A DNA stretch of 64,000 nt, taken from Jannaschia seosinensis. GTDB lineage: Bacteria; Pseudomonadota; Alphaproteobacteria; Rhodobacterales; Rhodobacteraceae. The stretch is from NCBI RefSeq assembly GCF_001408515.1, contig NZ_CYPR01000196.1, positions 1-64,000 on the forward strand, read 5' to 3'. The translations under genes and the position numbers were made by a program. Positions 46,101 through 54,056 of the stretch are shown here, piece by piece; position 1 is the stretch's first letter; each line of letters opens with the position of its first letter. The notes below the pieces were generated by a model. That model did not search any database and had not been told where the DNA came from. It saw nothing but the letters and a program-made list of their open reading frames with translations.

Positions 46101-47459
46101 GCCGTCCGATGTGCCGCCTCCTCGCTCTGGCGCTTGGCAGAGACCGACCGCTTCATCCTAGATCTTCAGACCCTCTCGTTGGACCCAGGAAAGGTGCGCA
46201 ACTCGCAGGAGAGGGGGCAACTGTTCCAGTTACGCCTGACGCTGTCACACGCCGGCAAGTCTCCGGTGATGGAGGCGCTGGCACAGAGCGGGTTTCTGTA
46301 TCGCGGAACCAAAGAAGCGCCATACCATCTTCGTGCCTGGCTGTCCCTGGGCGAGACCCGGATCGACGCCTTCCGCCTTGACTGGCACGAGCCCGTCTCG
46401 CAGCCCAGCGTAGGGAAGGTGTCCAGGCATGAGCTAACGCTAGAACTCGCCTTCGCGGGCCGCGACCTCGGACCGTTGCTCAGCGCTTTGGCCGATCCGG
46501 ACCCGAACACGCCAGCCACCCTGCAGATGTCGTTCGCAGACGAACAGAAGGCTGCGCCTTTCGATCCAACCGATGGAACGGCGCTGCTGGCTCAAGGCGA
46601 AGTGTCTGCCTTAATCACCGGCGAGCCCACCGCGCTGTCCTTCCCGATTGGGCGCAAGCCGGCACGACGCCCCACGCTCGATATAGAGCGGCGCAGCTTC
46701 CTGTTCGCCGATCCGGCCTTTGACCGCGCACTGGCGTGCCCCGGCTCCAGTTCCCAGGTTATTCGGAACGACGGCGGATCGCTTGCACTTGTTCTGACTG
46801 CGGACCGAACGCAGTACGCGCTGACGCAGACATTGTACTTTGCCTACGGCTCGATCGAGGACGGCGCCTTTGAGAGGAAGGGGATCGCGGCCAGCCTTAA
46901 ACTGGCGCTGATCCCCAAACGCGGTGACGCGACACCGTCAGCGCCGGTTGAACTGCAGCTCGCGGGCAAGGTTGCCCTGCCGCTTCTCGGCGATGCCCAG
47001 CCGTATGGCCTGCCGCTTGGGCTTCTCGAACCGAAGACGTCGACCGCCCCTAGACCCGCACCCGGTGACCGGCTTTTGATCGAGCTGACGCCCAACGACG
47101 GGTTCAACGGCGGCGCGCTGAGGCTGGAACTGCCGCTCGCTGAACGCGCCGACGACCCGCGCCCCGCGGCGGTCTATTCGGTGATCGCCCTCGGCGCAAA
47201 AGACGCCGATGGACAACCGGTGTCGCGAACCCTGATGCACGCCGCGGCCCCGGCCCCCGACCGGGTCCAGTTCCAAGATCTCCTGAGCGACTTGGCCACC
47301 GGGCACATCCGCAAAAATGCGATCTTTGAGTGGCGCACGACTGACCTGACCGACACGATCGATTGGCCCCATTACACTCTGACCAAAACGGACCGGTCGG
47401 GCGGCGCGCAATTGCCGAAGTACGAAGATGACCTTGTTTCACCGCCGCAGAAAGAGTGA
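40161..47459 (+). CDS. Giant protein B (2,432 aa), unknown function
   Basis: Starts 5 bp after giant A with GGAG upstream of ATG 40161 (MSRPLRSILIIGPRWKDGAL), so it is surely co-transcribed. It has no signal peptide, few cysteines and no transmembrane segment. The first 250 residues are basic and Pro-rich (HEPPLLRGRLDLEKPAFVQL). The rest is strand-rich with many acidic turns (DPVGLRLAAQLGEL, ALELQVRHRLLRDN). A histidine-rich patch GGGTCVFVHHKTTHAFGLPW occurs near 1475. I recognise no family. Co-expression and size suggest it builds a complex with giant A. Confidence 0.85.
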   Translation: MSRPLRSILIIGPRWKDGALWTFDADLFMEVPKAKKEPLVEHTPTLRGLGARIEAETRVIGDPVELHEPPLLRGRLDLEKPAFVQLHGPKDTPHGFHDAVQPTGTGRADVLLAQTEPWPNPWDWHHQQERPNPKKLIVVPDQRLVAGRIALRVPRAKKNKNGLAEFLHYSPGKHTIFQGHPLVGDDAGKGTGPLVRLVPDGIEIDVRLPHPLIDIVPNVPDTLPVRVRIEPDGTTGFLARLVAILDTDGPPPNLSALWQRAFNALEEQEAPLRAQADTRAAVPPFAWQLSQDKTGLHLYALDKSADWRIRVDPSVLALRLETDTPFGSETPAVARLDSLDAAGSADLTLWRKGKKTHLEFRSAANPDPSKDRPEITATYGGGEKYELKTLATPSLEVYVPIAEAGARRAVPDTVPDWAFLPVRDGTLQIAAAPFVPEEQANPLPSASSLIGNCVFRQTHLAMAVDGAEDVNVSVSWTATAAGAIALNFAAPYGALREALWSAEEAPTSERLLPTGRTDPGHLRELPARFGSGIARNASLQLTPTGGAWSLTLDGTMAQSIPAIHWTAIVGLPLIPAVPMLASGAETRPSDMRAVVPVELDGIIRLESDGSTALAKVANDPVKTPSVTWPWVEKADLPAWGVPSVNFVSPTAPGLDYAWAPGTRPGRDSFDVSLRFDLPILDELYAQPDPEAEAGTAADTPPPPAPVTGVLDLAQISLLWSQRAFALATTRTQGVRATAWAGHGVPVDGPIALAAPYSADATVTFVRDYAFPSGNLPLGGYSLTWDRVKPTPFSGETALLGPMGGEDEPLALGLTEEDGALHPKGGKDVATLKLAGFAPDAYLDKSLENDDPTSLSDTRGTAMARARTTKDGVSRPARFRDRDGNGKVRSKGRDLVTWNDAIVVKGLGSDALFWVRDLPHDEDGVFDGTKNPVEGRLGPDPTPFAARALQDALYEWRLFERRAEMESADFSIRHNGLTLTPLRLLHVGTKEICVLCRASLEGPLTDPETREAFGEETPYRIGPLVEIKFGRSGGKLALAKEARIRALESAGGLDLVLSDKDPERLEFPLVAALVLRLAGATSTVADPVGLRLAAQLGELSDDPVFRRIELSFSLFNYDVTLAMEVDGKAAHPTYQFTHPDARPADGVWIAAARLEQVGPGTSGWRLDVTLDARVEIGTQGADRPHVLDTTGGMIRWLGYEDTDPPEIRIDHARGAIWLYLEPGGLSTMASPIEGMMLTTVDEWRFSAGLVTGTVAGSAIPVWPLASGLVQARMAGEANGVQVALTSHTRWSGETRDSEVLLTREAVKDGALRFQKSGISWDPDGLSVKAPGNPAKAARVETRNVAPIRHDVSVSLRDSPIPVTALARDGATVRLTRSVALELQVRHRLLRDNTELAAWRSFDNVQLTSEQLWQQDWTGKAFGPRFEGGRTSYRGEIDKRPEYAGIGDRSLMLSGFDDPLLRTDGHDTRLILVGGGTCVFVHHKTTHAFGLPWAIGMDTGASDLPKSFCDLMVFGEGDAWRAPVDDATPFEIAADALPPLVQVPSSVLGKAELDALLATKPGIGGAADLVWPSLQAFVERDPADAKVGDVKTWPLFLPSLVALQQTLKYIDPDKRADWRILSVRHRANASAVALAFPHESIAAPPAALERATKLHLVALDKGRAPRFFALNVPPDIAEIDTAWDLLGPSRLADLAEAQITDAVAVGLALLGRKTGTGGEDGKEPDIRVRDVRPVPIDRADNPFGREQSQLFDAHQQVYPSPALGWPEAVDAQGAARFAMDGRVDAPVISSKAGLAGRVAVLSTGSAVATRADRARYLVTQARVVFHHGDEFDKVALRAPPARHLAVLSPRARTPIREAREEALQQAMAKSAEDGSTSTNSLLPATMGVIPAIYSRALIGERPGVHETFIDALLSDGNRSDLIDRGARGAGRSAVLSPVLARQLRTPRSPALPEDPNFDLTSRRRTYVSLFDRTAPGGLALPMAVRCAASSLWRLAETDRFILDLQTLSLDPGKVRNSQERGQLFQLRLTLSHAGKSPVMEALAQSGFLYRGTKEAPYHLRAWLSLGETRIDAFRLDWHEPVSQPSVGKVSRHELTLELAFAGRDLGPLLSALADPDPNTPATLQMSFADEQKAAPFDPTDGTALLAQGEVSALITGEPTALSFPIGRKPARRPTLDIERRSFLFADPAFDRALACPGSSSQVIRNDGGSLALVLTADRTQYALTQTLYFAYGSIEDGAFERKGIAASLKLALIPKRGDATPSAPVELQLAGKVALPLLGDAQPYGLPLGLLEPKTSTAPRPAPGDRLLIELTPNDGFNGGALRLELPLAERADDPRPAAVYSVIALGAKDADGQPVSRTLMHAAAPAPDRVQFQDLLSDLATGHIRKNAIFEWRTTDLTDTIDWPHYTLTKTDRSGGAQLPKYEDDLVSPPQKE

Positions 47460-47518
47460 AGAGGCCGCACGTGCCTCGCCGTCCCGCGGCCCAGAAAATT
47501 GACATGAGGAGGTTAAAG

Positions 47519-48337
47519 ATGCCTGCGAAAGAGTCAGTCGATCAAATCAGGACAAGCGAGGCCACCAAATGGGATGCGGTCAAGACAATTACCGGTGCCG
47601 CGCTCGACTTCCACATCACTTTTCTAGGCTGTGCCAAGGGGCAAAAACACGATGAAGCGATTGACGCAACAGCCCGGGCGCGGCTTTTGCGCATTTTGCG
47701 TGCCGTCTCCTGGGTCGAAAGCGCCCATGGAACCGCAGGCGCCAACCAACCAAAGCGTGATCCCATGCAGTCGGGTAATCCCAAGGATGCATGGTGGAAG
47801 GAATTGACCGGTCAGTCCGGTCAAGGCTCGCGTATTGTACGCGGCCCAAGTCTGACAAATCTCTGGGCCAACGAAGTCGCCGCTGCCGCCGCGGCTTTCA
47901 ACGGGTTCGATGCCAATGCGGCCATGGGCAAACTGGGGGACGAGAAGAAGGGGCATGACGACAGCAAGTTCACACCCGCCCACAGCTATTACTGGGGCGT
48001 CGTCTATTTGATTCATCGCATCAATACGAAAGCGGGCGACAAGACCTACCAATGTGGCGACCTTTCACGCGCCCGACTGATTGACGGCGCCGTGGAATAC
48101 AATGGAGGCGGTGTAAAGGACTATAGGGAACGTATTGAAACCGCGCTTGCGCTGATCGGCGACTTGTCGGAACGCGCCGTCGATACCCCAAAGGACGGCA
48201 GTCATCAGCGCCGTTTGGATGCCGTCCTGCTTGCTGAAGAAATGGGCAAACTGAAACTCCGAAACGTGGATTTACGCGCCGTCAAGGCGGAATTTGACAG
48301 GGACGGCAACGTAATCGCGTTATCGGTAGAGTTCTAA
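47519..48337 (+). CDS. Lysozyme/transglycosylase-like protein ending the giant-protein locus
   Basis: Protein of 272 residues. The ATG at 47519 has an ideal AGGAGG with 6-nt spacing; earlier GTG and ATG codons are weaker. The core reads LRAVSWVESAHGTAG with Glu67 in the position of a glycosidase acid, then DPMQSGNPKDAWW and finally AVEYNGGGVKDYRERI (YNGGG 194-198), the general order of lytic transglycosylases and goose-type lysozymes. No signal peptide is present, so cell-wall access would need lysis or a dedicated export route. A peptidoglycan-cutting role is inferred from motif order. Confidence 0.6.
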   Translation: MPAKESVDQIRTSEATKWDAVKTITGAALDFHITFLGCAKGQKHDEAIDATARARLLRILRAVSWVESAHGTAGANQPKRDPMQSGNPKDAWWKELTGQSGQGSRIVRGPSLTNLWANEVAAAAAAFNGFDANAAMGKLGDEKKGHDDSKFTPAHSYYWGVVYLIHRINTKAGDKTYQCGDLSRARLIDGAVEYNGGGVKDYRERIETALALIGDLSERAVDTPKDGSHQRRLDAVLLAEEMGKLKLRNVDLRAVKAEFDRDGNVIALSVEF

Positions 48338-48562
48338 CACCGCATTGACAGTGGGCGAGACCAATCAGGAAGAACATGAAGATGCCCGCTAATTCGCTCG
48401 CAATATCGCGAAGGCCTGTCAGTGCAAGCCTTATATTTGGGAGGTGCAGGCTCGAAGTGCGGCGTCGGCGGTCGCTCAAGCGGGAAATTCGGGTAGCGAG
48501 CGAGATCAAACGTTACCGACGAACGACTGGGCGCTCGCTGCGTTCGACAGAATAGAGTTCGG
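48338..48562. other. Boundary between cargo and phage late operon
   Basis: 225 bp with convergent genes on both sides (lysozyme-like plus strand, tail-fibre minus strand). A 75-codon minus-strand frame at 48282-48509 has no convincing start. No clear terminator hairpin was found, though one is expected between convergent genes. Confidence 0.4.
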
Positions 48563-49639
48563 CTATCCGATCTTGCAGCCCCAGAAGGACGTGTGATCGG
48601 CGGCGAAGTAGCCGTCCGCGACCCGAAAATACCCCTGCAGCTCGACGGTATCGCCGGCCGTCAGCGGGACAATCGTCTGCAGCCAGATGGCGGTGGCGAG
48701 CGAGACGTGGGTGGCGGAGATTTCGCCGAGGGAGCCGCGGATTTCCGTCGTGCCGTTCAGCACGAGCCGTCCGCGCATGCGTGCCGTGGCGCTGGCGTTG
48801 ATCTTGTAGAGCAGCGTCGCGCCGAACAGGTAGGTGCCGTCAACCGGGGCGACGAAGTGGTTGTTCGCGGCGTCGAACGCGCCCTGATCGTTGGTGTCGG
48901 TGTTGTTGAGGCCGATCTTCGTCCAGGTCCCGACGCCGACATAGTTGTCGTAGTTCGTGTAGGCCTTGAAGCGCGGGAGCCGGGGCTGGTCGACGACGCC
49001 GGTGGCGTTGTCCACGCTGAGGCCATCGAAGAAGGTGCTGCCGTCGGCGGAGACCGAGAGGCGGAAGCGGTCCGACCCGAAGAGCCCGACCAGCGCCTTG
49101 GTGACAAAGTTGGTCTGGAGTGTCAGACCGAGATCGTCGCCCGCACCCTCCTTGCTCATGGTGTAGAACAGATCGCCCGTGCCGCCCTCGGCGACGGTCT
49201 TCGCCGTCCAGAGCGCGGCATTGAGCTTGGCTGAGAACGGGTTCGACGCATCCGCGGTGGCGCCGACCCCGAGCAGTGCCATGTTCTGCAGCGCCGCGGG
49301 CGTCGTCCCGATCCAGCCCGCGCCGTCGTAGACCAGCAGGAGGCCCTCGTCCTCGACCCATGCCCGCCAGCCTGTCCGTGGCGGCAGGCGCAGCCACGCG
49401 CCGTCCGTCCAGAGCGCGACATTCAGGTCCCACCCCGCCCAGTCGCCCGTTCCACCCGAGCCGACGATGTAGCGGTCGCCGTCGGCGGGGCTTCCGGGCG
49501 GGCTGGTCAGGTCGCGGTCCAGGACGGAGAGTTGCACTAACCCGTCGAGGATCCGCAGCGCCTCGTTGTGGGTGACATGCTTCTGAGCCTGCGCCGCCAG
49601 GATGTAGGGCAGCAGGAGATGGGTCGTGGCGTCGGACAT
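48563..49639 (-). CDS. DUF2793 tail-fibre protein with C1q-like head
   Basis: Protein of 358 residues. The N-terminal DUF2793 domain (LLLPYILAAQAQKHVTHNEA, then LVQLSVLDRDLTSPPGSPAD) is typical of rhodobacterial phage and GTA tail ends. The C-terminal 140 residues (FKAYTNYDNYVGVGTWTKIG to HTSFWGCKIG) resemble a C1q/TNF-like trimeric jelly roll. Such heads bind host-surface ligands. The ATG at 49639 has GAGGA upstream. This is the distal end of the late operon and the likely host-recognition determinant. Confidence 0.85.
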   Translation of the reverse strand: MSDATTHLLLPYILAAQAQKHVTHNEALRILDGLVQLSVLDRDLTSPPGSPADGDRYIVGSGGTGDWAGWDLNVALWTDGAWLRLPPRTGWRAWVEDEGLLLVYDGAGWIGTTPAALQNMALLGVGATADASNPFSAKLNAALWTAKTVAEGGTGDLFYTMSKEGAGDDLGLTLQTNFVTKALVGLFGSDRFRLSVSADGSTFFDGLSVDNATGVVDQPRLPRFKAYTNYDNYVGVGTWTKIGLNNTDTNDQGAFDAANNHFVAPVDGTYLFGATLLYKINASATARMRGRLVLNGTTEIRGSLGEISATHVSLATAIWLQTIVPLTAGDTVELQGYFRVADGYFAADHTSFWGCKIG

Positions 49640-49646
49640 GGGGTCC

Positions 49647-52600
49647 TCACAAGGTCAGCGTGACAGTTTTCGGCGCGCCCCGCCCAACGAGGGCGGAGAG
49701 CTGGAAGATACGGATGTCGAGCGTGTCGCCGGGGTCGAGCGGCCCGCCCCAATCGGCGGTCTGCTGGGCGACGGTGTAGACGGCGCTGGTGGTGGCCGTG
49801 CTCAGCACGCGCTTAACCGTGGCGCCGTCGAAGATCTCGATTTCGTAGGCTTCCAGTTCCTCGGTCAGCGGCACCTCAAGCCCGCCCCAGCTGTCAGCCG
49901 CGAGCGCGCGGGACCGGCGCGTCCAACGGATGGTCAGATCGCCGGGCGAGCGCGGCGTGCGCCATGGCTGCTCGACATGGGCGACCGAGAACGGCCGCAG
50001 CCCGACGCCTTCGGGCGTGAAGGCCTGCGCGACATAGGTCTCGTCGCTGACCGGGCGGCTTGCTGGGCCGATACGCCAGTTCCACGGGATGCCGAGATCG
50101 GCCTCGGCGATGGGCAGTGACGCAAGCGCGGTGTCCAGAATCACGACCCGCGCGCCAGCAGGCGCCGGGTTGCCCATCGCGCCCTCGGTGCCGCGCTGGC
50201 CGCGCAGGAGCCGGGTCAGGCGATACCGGCCGGGCGCCAGCAGTTCCGCCGCGCCCGCCTGCACGATCTCCCACTGGCCAGTGGCACTTTCCACTGCCAG
50301 CGCGTTGGCGCCGCCGAACAGCGTCAGGTCGGTCACGCTCTCCAGTGTTCCGGTCAGCAGATCGACCACCAGCGCATTCCCGAGGTCGAAGCGCGACGTC
50401 GGCCCCGGGTAGAAGTCGGAGACGAGAGTCCCGATCCGGGCGCGACTGCCAAACGTGGTCAGCAACTCGAACCCGTCCGTTGAAGGGCTGCGGAACACCG
50501 CCATCTCTCCCGGCCACGGCATGGCATGCGCCGCTGCGAAGGGACGATGCGCGGGCTGGTCCTCGGTCAGCTGCGGCAGGTCCATCAGCACCGCCTCGGG
50601 CGCGCCGAACACCACCGCCCGCGTCAGTGACGCCGCGCGGGGATCGCCGGGCGGCAGGTCGTAGGTCGCCCGGTCCTGGCGCACCGCCTCGATGCCGCGC
50701 GCCTCGGCGTCGGCGATGGAGACCAGCCGCAGATCGACCAGCCGCCCGTCATGCGCAAGCCGGATCGCGTCTGCCGGATCGAGCGCGAGACGCGAGGGCG
50801 GCAGACGGAAGGCCGCCGTCTCGCGACCCACCCACGCCTCCATCAGGGCGCGGCGGCAGCGCCGCTCCGCCTCCTCGGGCGGCACGGCCATCGGGAAGGA
50901 CTCCGAGGCGATCCGGGTCGTGTCCACGGTGATGCGCCGCGCCTCGACGAGGGCCGCGTCGTAATCCTCGTCGGCCCGCGCGACCTGCCACTTCAGCGCC
51001 TGCGGCAGTTCCGTCTCCTGGCCGCGCGTCAGCTCCAGCACGTCGCCCTCGCGGGGGGCCACCAAGTCGTCGGGGCTGAGAGTGGCGACAGAGGCCCGGC
51101 CGCGCATGACGAACCGGATCACCCCCTCGGTCTCCACCGCATCGAAGCCGAAGTGGCGCGACAGCGTGGTGATCGACGCGCGCGGGCTTTCCAGCGCCGT
51201 GATTGCGTAACCTTCGACCGCGCCCCAGAGGCCGGTGACGTCGATGCGGGACTCGGGGAGCCCCGCGCGCAGACAGAGGTGCCGGACCAGCGCCGCCAGC
51301 GACACCGCCCCAAGCCGCCCGGTCAGCCAGTGGCCGAGCCGCCAGTTCGCCCCATCCGTCCAGACGTCAGTCAGCGCCGGGAAGAACGGATACGGCCGTG
51401 CGTCCCAGGTCCAGGCGGCGCATTCCGGCACATGCACCATCCGGCCGCCGTAGACCGAGGACAGCGGGTTGTTCGCGGCGTCGCCCCACCAGAGATACGT
51501 CGCCTCGAGATAGGCGCGCTGGATGGCGTCATCGCGCCAGCCCCGCGAGAAATGCGGCGTGAAGCTCTCCGACGACTTCGGGTCGAAGAAGACATTGGGC
51601 TGGTTCGTGCCCCGGTCGATGGCCGGACATCCGAGTTCGGTGAACCAGATCGGCTTGGACTGCGGCGCCCATGCCGTCGGCGCGCCGCTCTCCACCCCGC
51701 CCGGGCGGTTGTAATGCGCGTTCGACCACCAGGCGCGCAGATCCTTGTAGCGGAAGACCCACGGCTTGGCCGCGGCACCATCGGTGATCGGGGTGCGGAC
51801 CTGCGCGGATCGGTCGGCCGCGCTGGCGTAGAACCAGTCGAAGCCTTCGCCGCCCGCGATGTTCGCCTGCAGATAGGCGCGGTCGTAAATCGCGGGCCAG
51901 CCCTCAGCCGCGTCGGCGTGCTCGAAGCCGTCCCGCCAATCCGAAAGCGGCATGTAGTTGTCGATCCCGACGAAATCGATCTCCGGATCGGCCCAGAGCG
52001 GATCGAGGTGGAAGAACACGTCGCCGGAACCATCGCCCGGCTGGTGCCCGAAATACTCCGACCAGTCGGCGGCGTAGCCGATCCTGGTCCCAGCCCCGAG
52101 GATCGAGCGCACATCCGCAAGCAGGTCCCGATACGCCTGCACGGCCGGATAGGTGGACGCGCCCGAGCGGATCGTCGTCAGCCCCGGCATCTCGGTCCCA
52201 ATGAGGAACACATCGACCCCGCCCGCCGCAGCGCAGAGATGGGCGTAGTGCAGCACCATGCGGCGCAGGCCCCAGTCGCCGGGCGTGCCGGTCCAGCTTA
52301 CGCTCTCGCCAGAGATGCTGAAGCTCGCAGGCGTGGCCGCGCCCAACAGCGCCGCCACCTGCGTGGCGGCCGTGGCGGTCTTGTCCACGGTCCCGGCGAA
52401 GCCCGCAGCCGGAGAACAGGTGATCCGGCCCCGCCAGGGGAAAGCGGGCTGGCCGGTCTCGGCGGCGTTGTCGGAATAGGGGTTCGGCAGCGTGTTGCCG
52501 AGCGGCACGTCCATCAGGATGAACGGGTAGAAAGTGACGCGCAGCCCGCGCGCCTTCATCTCCTGGATCGCCTGCACGACGGCGAAGTCCGACGGCGTAC

Positions 52601-53612
52601 CGCCATAGACCGGGCGATCCTGGTCGTCCCCGCTGACGAGGAAGGCGTCGGCGCGGCTGACGCCGTTCACCGACCAGCTGGAGGGCGTGGTCGACTTGGC
52701 CGAGACCTCGACGCCCGGCCGGACCTTGCAGGAGCCCGCGCGCAGGTCGTCACCGAACCACGCCACCACGAGGCTGACGCTCTCGACCGCAGGCGCCATG
52801 GCCTGCAGCCGGTCCAGCGCCTCCACCATGTCGGTGGAGTCGGCCAGCGCGTTCAGGTTTTCCGGCACCGTCGTGCCGCCATCGGTCTTGCGGATCGCCT
52901 GCGTCGCATAGGTGAACTCGCCCGAGGCCGGGATCATGGTGACGGCGCGGGTCAGCCCTTCGGCGGTGTCGGGATCGGCGAGCGGGCGAAACACCTCGAA
53001 GCTGATCTGCGGCAGACGATTGCCGAAGGCGCTGAGGTCGAGTTCTTCAAACACCACATAAGCCGTGCCGCGATAAGCGGGCGTGTTGGCCGCGCCCATC
53101 TTCGCGGCGATGAACGGATCGGCCGTCTGCCCCTCGTCGCCCGGATACCAACGCCAAGTGACGCCGGAGAGGTCCATCGGCTTGCCGTCGGCCCAGATGC
53201 GCCCGATCCCGCTGATCGGTCCCTCGCAAAGCGCCACGGCGAAAGAGGCGTAGTACAGATACTCGGTCGTCTTGACCTTGCCGCCCCCGCCGCCCTTGCC
53301 ACCGCCCTGCGTGGTGGTCTTCGTCTCTTCGCGAAAATCGGTCGCCCAGATGATGTTGCCACCCATCCGCATGCGACCGTAGAGCCGCGGGATCACCGCG
53401 CCCTCGGTGGCCGAGGTGATACGCAGCGTGTTGAGCCGCGCGCCCTCGATGCGCTGGGTGGGCGCCAGCGACGAGATGATCCAGCTGTCGACCACCGAGC
53501 CGATGCTGGAGCCGATGAAGCCGCCGATGGTGGCGGCGCTGACGCCGAGGATCGCGCCGCCGATCGAACCGCCAATGGCGGCGCCGGCCGCGCCGAGGAC
53601 AAGCGTTGCCAT
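49647..53612 (-). CDS. GTA g15-like tail tip protein with TIM-barrel-like domain
   Basis: Protein of 1,321 residues. A glycine-rich hydrophobic N-terminus (AAIGGSIGGAILGVSAATIG) precedes RITSATEGAVIPRLYGRMRM, the conserved start of baseplate hub proteins of gene transfer agents and related siphophages. The centre carries the GTA TIM-barrel-like region (FYPFILMDVPLGNTLPNPYS, then IWFTELGCPAIDRGTNQPN). It forms the tail tip and probably triggers cell-wall penetration. It is followed by the fibre gene and preceded by g14- to g12-like genes, exactly as in the Rhodobacter GTA. Confidence 0.9.
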   Translation of the reverse strand: MATLVLGAAGAAIGGSIGGAILGVSAATIGGFIGSSIGSVVDSWIISSLAPTQRIEGARLNTLRITSATEGAVIPRLYGRMRMGGNIIWATDFREETKTTTQGGGKGGGGGKVKTTEYLYYASFAVALCEGPISGIGRIWADGKPMDLSGVTWRWYPGDEGQTADPFIAAKMGAANTPAYRGTAYVVFEELDLSAFGNRLPQISFEVFRPLADPDTAEGLTRAVTMIPASGEFTYATQAIRKTDGGTTVPENLNALADSTDMVEALDRLQAMAPAVESVSLVVAWFGDDLRAGSCKVRPGVEVSAKSTTPSSWSVNGVSRADAFLVSGDDQDRPVYGGTPSDFAVVQAIQEMKARGLRVTFYPFILMDVPLGNTLPNPYSDNAAETGQPAFPWRGRITCSPAAGFAGTVDKTATAATQVAALLGAATPASFSISGESVSWTGTPGDWGLRRMVLHYAHLCAAAGGVDVFLIGTEMPGLTTIRSGASTYPAVQAYRDLLADVRSILGAGTRIGYAADWSEYFGHQPGDGSGDVFFHLDPLWADPEIDFVGIDNYMPLSDWRDGFEHADAAEGWPAIYDRAYLQANIAGGEGFDWFYASAADRSAQVRTPITDGAAAKPWVFRYKDLRAWWSNAHYNRPGGVESGAPTAWAPQSKPIWFTELGCPAIDRGTNQPNVFFDPKSSESFTPHFSRGWRDDAIQRAYLEATYLWWGDAANNPLSSVYGGRMVHVPECAAWTWDARPYPFFPALTDVWTDGANWRLGHWLTGRLGAVSLAALVRHLCLRAGLPESRIDVTGLWGAVEGYAITALESPRASITTLSRHFGFDAVETEGVIRFVMRGRASVATLSPDDLVAPREGDVLELTRGQETELPQALKWQVARADEDYDAALVEARRITVDTTRIASESFPMAVPPEEAERRCRRALMEAWVGRETAAFRLPPSRLALDPADAIRLAHDGRLVDLRLVSIADAEARGIEAVRQDRATYDLPPGDPRAASLTRAVVFGAPEAVLMDLPQLTEDQPAHRPFAAAHAMPWPGEMAVFRSPSTDGFELLTTFGSRARIGTLVSDFYPGPTSRFDLGNALVVDLLTGTLESVTDLTLFGGANALAVESATGQWEIVQAGAAELLAPGRYRLTRLLRGQRGTEGAMGNPAPAGARVVILDTALASLPIAEADLGIPWNWRIGPASRPVSDETYVAQAFTPEGVGLRPFSVAHVEQPWRTPRSPGDLTIRWTRRSRALAADSWGGLEVPLTEELEAYEIEIFDGATVKRVLSTATTSAVYTVAQQTADWGGPLDPGDTLDIRIFQLSALVGRGAPKTVTLTL

Positions 53613-53621
53613 GTCGAGGTC

Positions 53622-54056
53622 TCAGCGTTGCGGGAACAGGAAAGCGAAGGCGATGCGCCGCCGCCAGCTTTGAGTGAGCGGTTCCTCGATCACGCCAAGG
53701 CGCTCGTAGGCATGGAGGAAGGTGGCGGGGCCGGTCAGGATCCCGACATGCTTGGCGATGGCGCGCGGCTGCATGCGGAAAAGGACCAGCCCGCCGGGAC
53801 TAGCAGCTGCCGTTTCCACCTCGATCATCATGCGCCGCGCGCCCTCGGCCAGAACCTCGCGCGGCCAGGTCTCGCCCCAGTCCCGGCTGTAGGGCGGGAT
53901 CGGGAACGGCTCGGGGCCGACGACCTCGCGCCAGACGCCCCGCGCGAGGCCGAGGCAGTCGCAGCCGACGCCCCGAAGGCTCGCCTGGTCGTGGTAGGGC
54001 GTGCCGAGCCAGGACTGCGCGATGGCGATGACGCGTGCGGGATCGGCGGAGGTCAC
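53622..54056 (-). CDS. NlpC/P60 cell-wall peptidase of the tail tip (GTA g14-like)
   Basis: Protein of 144 residues. The catalytic Cys is Cys34 in GVGCDCLGLARG and the His is His103 in IAKHVGILTG, as in NlpC/P60 gamma-D-glutamyl peptidases. Phage and GTA members cut peptidoglycan at entry. The gene overlaps the upstream hub gene by ATGA and sits just before the g15-like gene, the standard order. Confidence 0.9.
   Translation of the reverse strand: MTSADPARVIAIAQSWLGTPYHDQASLRGVGCDCLGLARGVWREVVGPEPFPIPPYSRDWGETWPREVLAEGARRMMIEVETAAASPGGLVLFRMQPRAIAKHVGILTGPATFLHAYERLGVIEEPLTQSWRRRIAFAFLFPQR

Noticed and set aside
48282-48509. A 75-codon minus-strand frame at the cargo/late boundary with a hydrophobic stretch
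   Set aside because: It overlaps the end of the lysozyme-like gene, lacks a ribosome site, and its composition is Arg-rich as expected for shadow frames.
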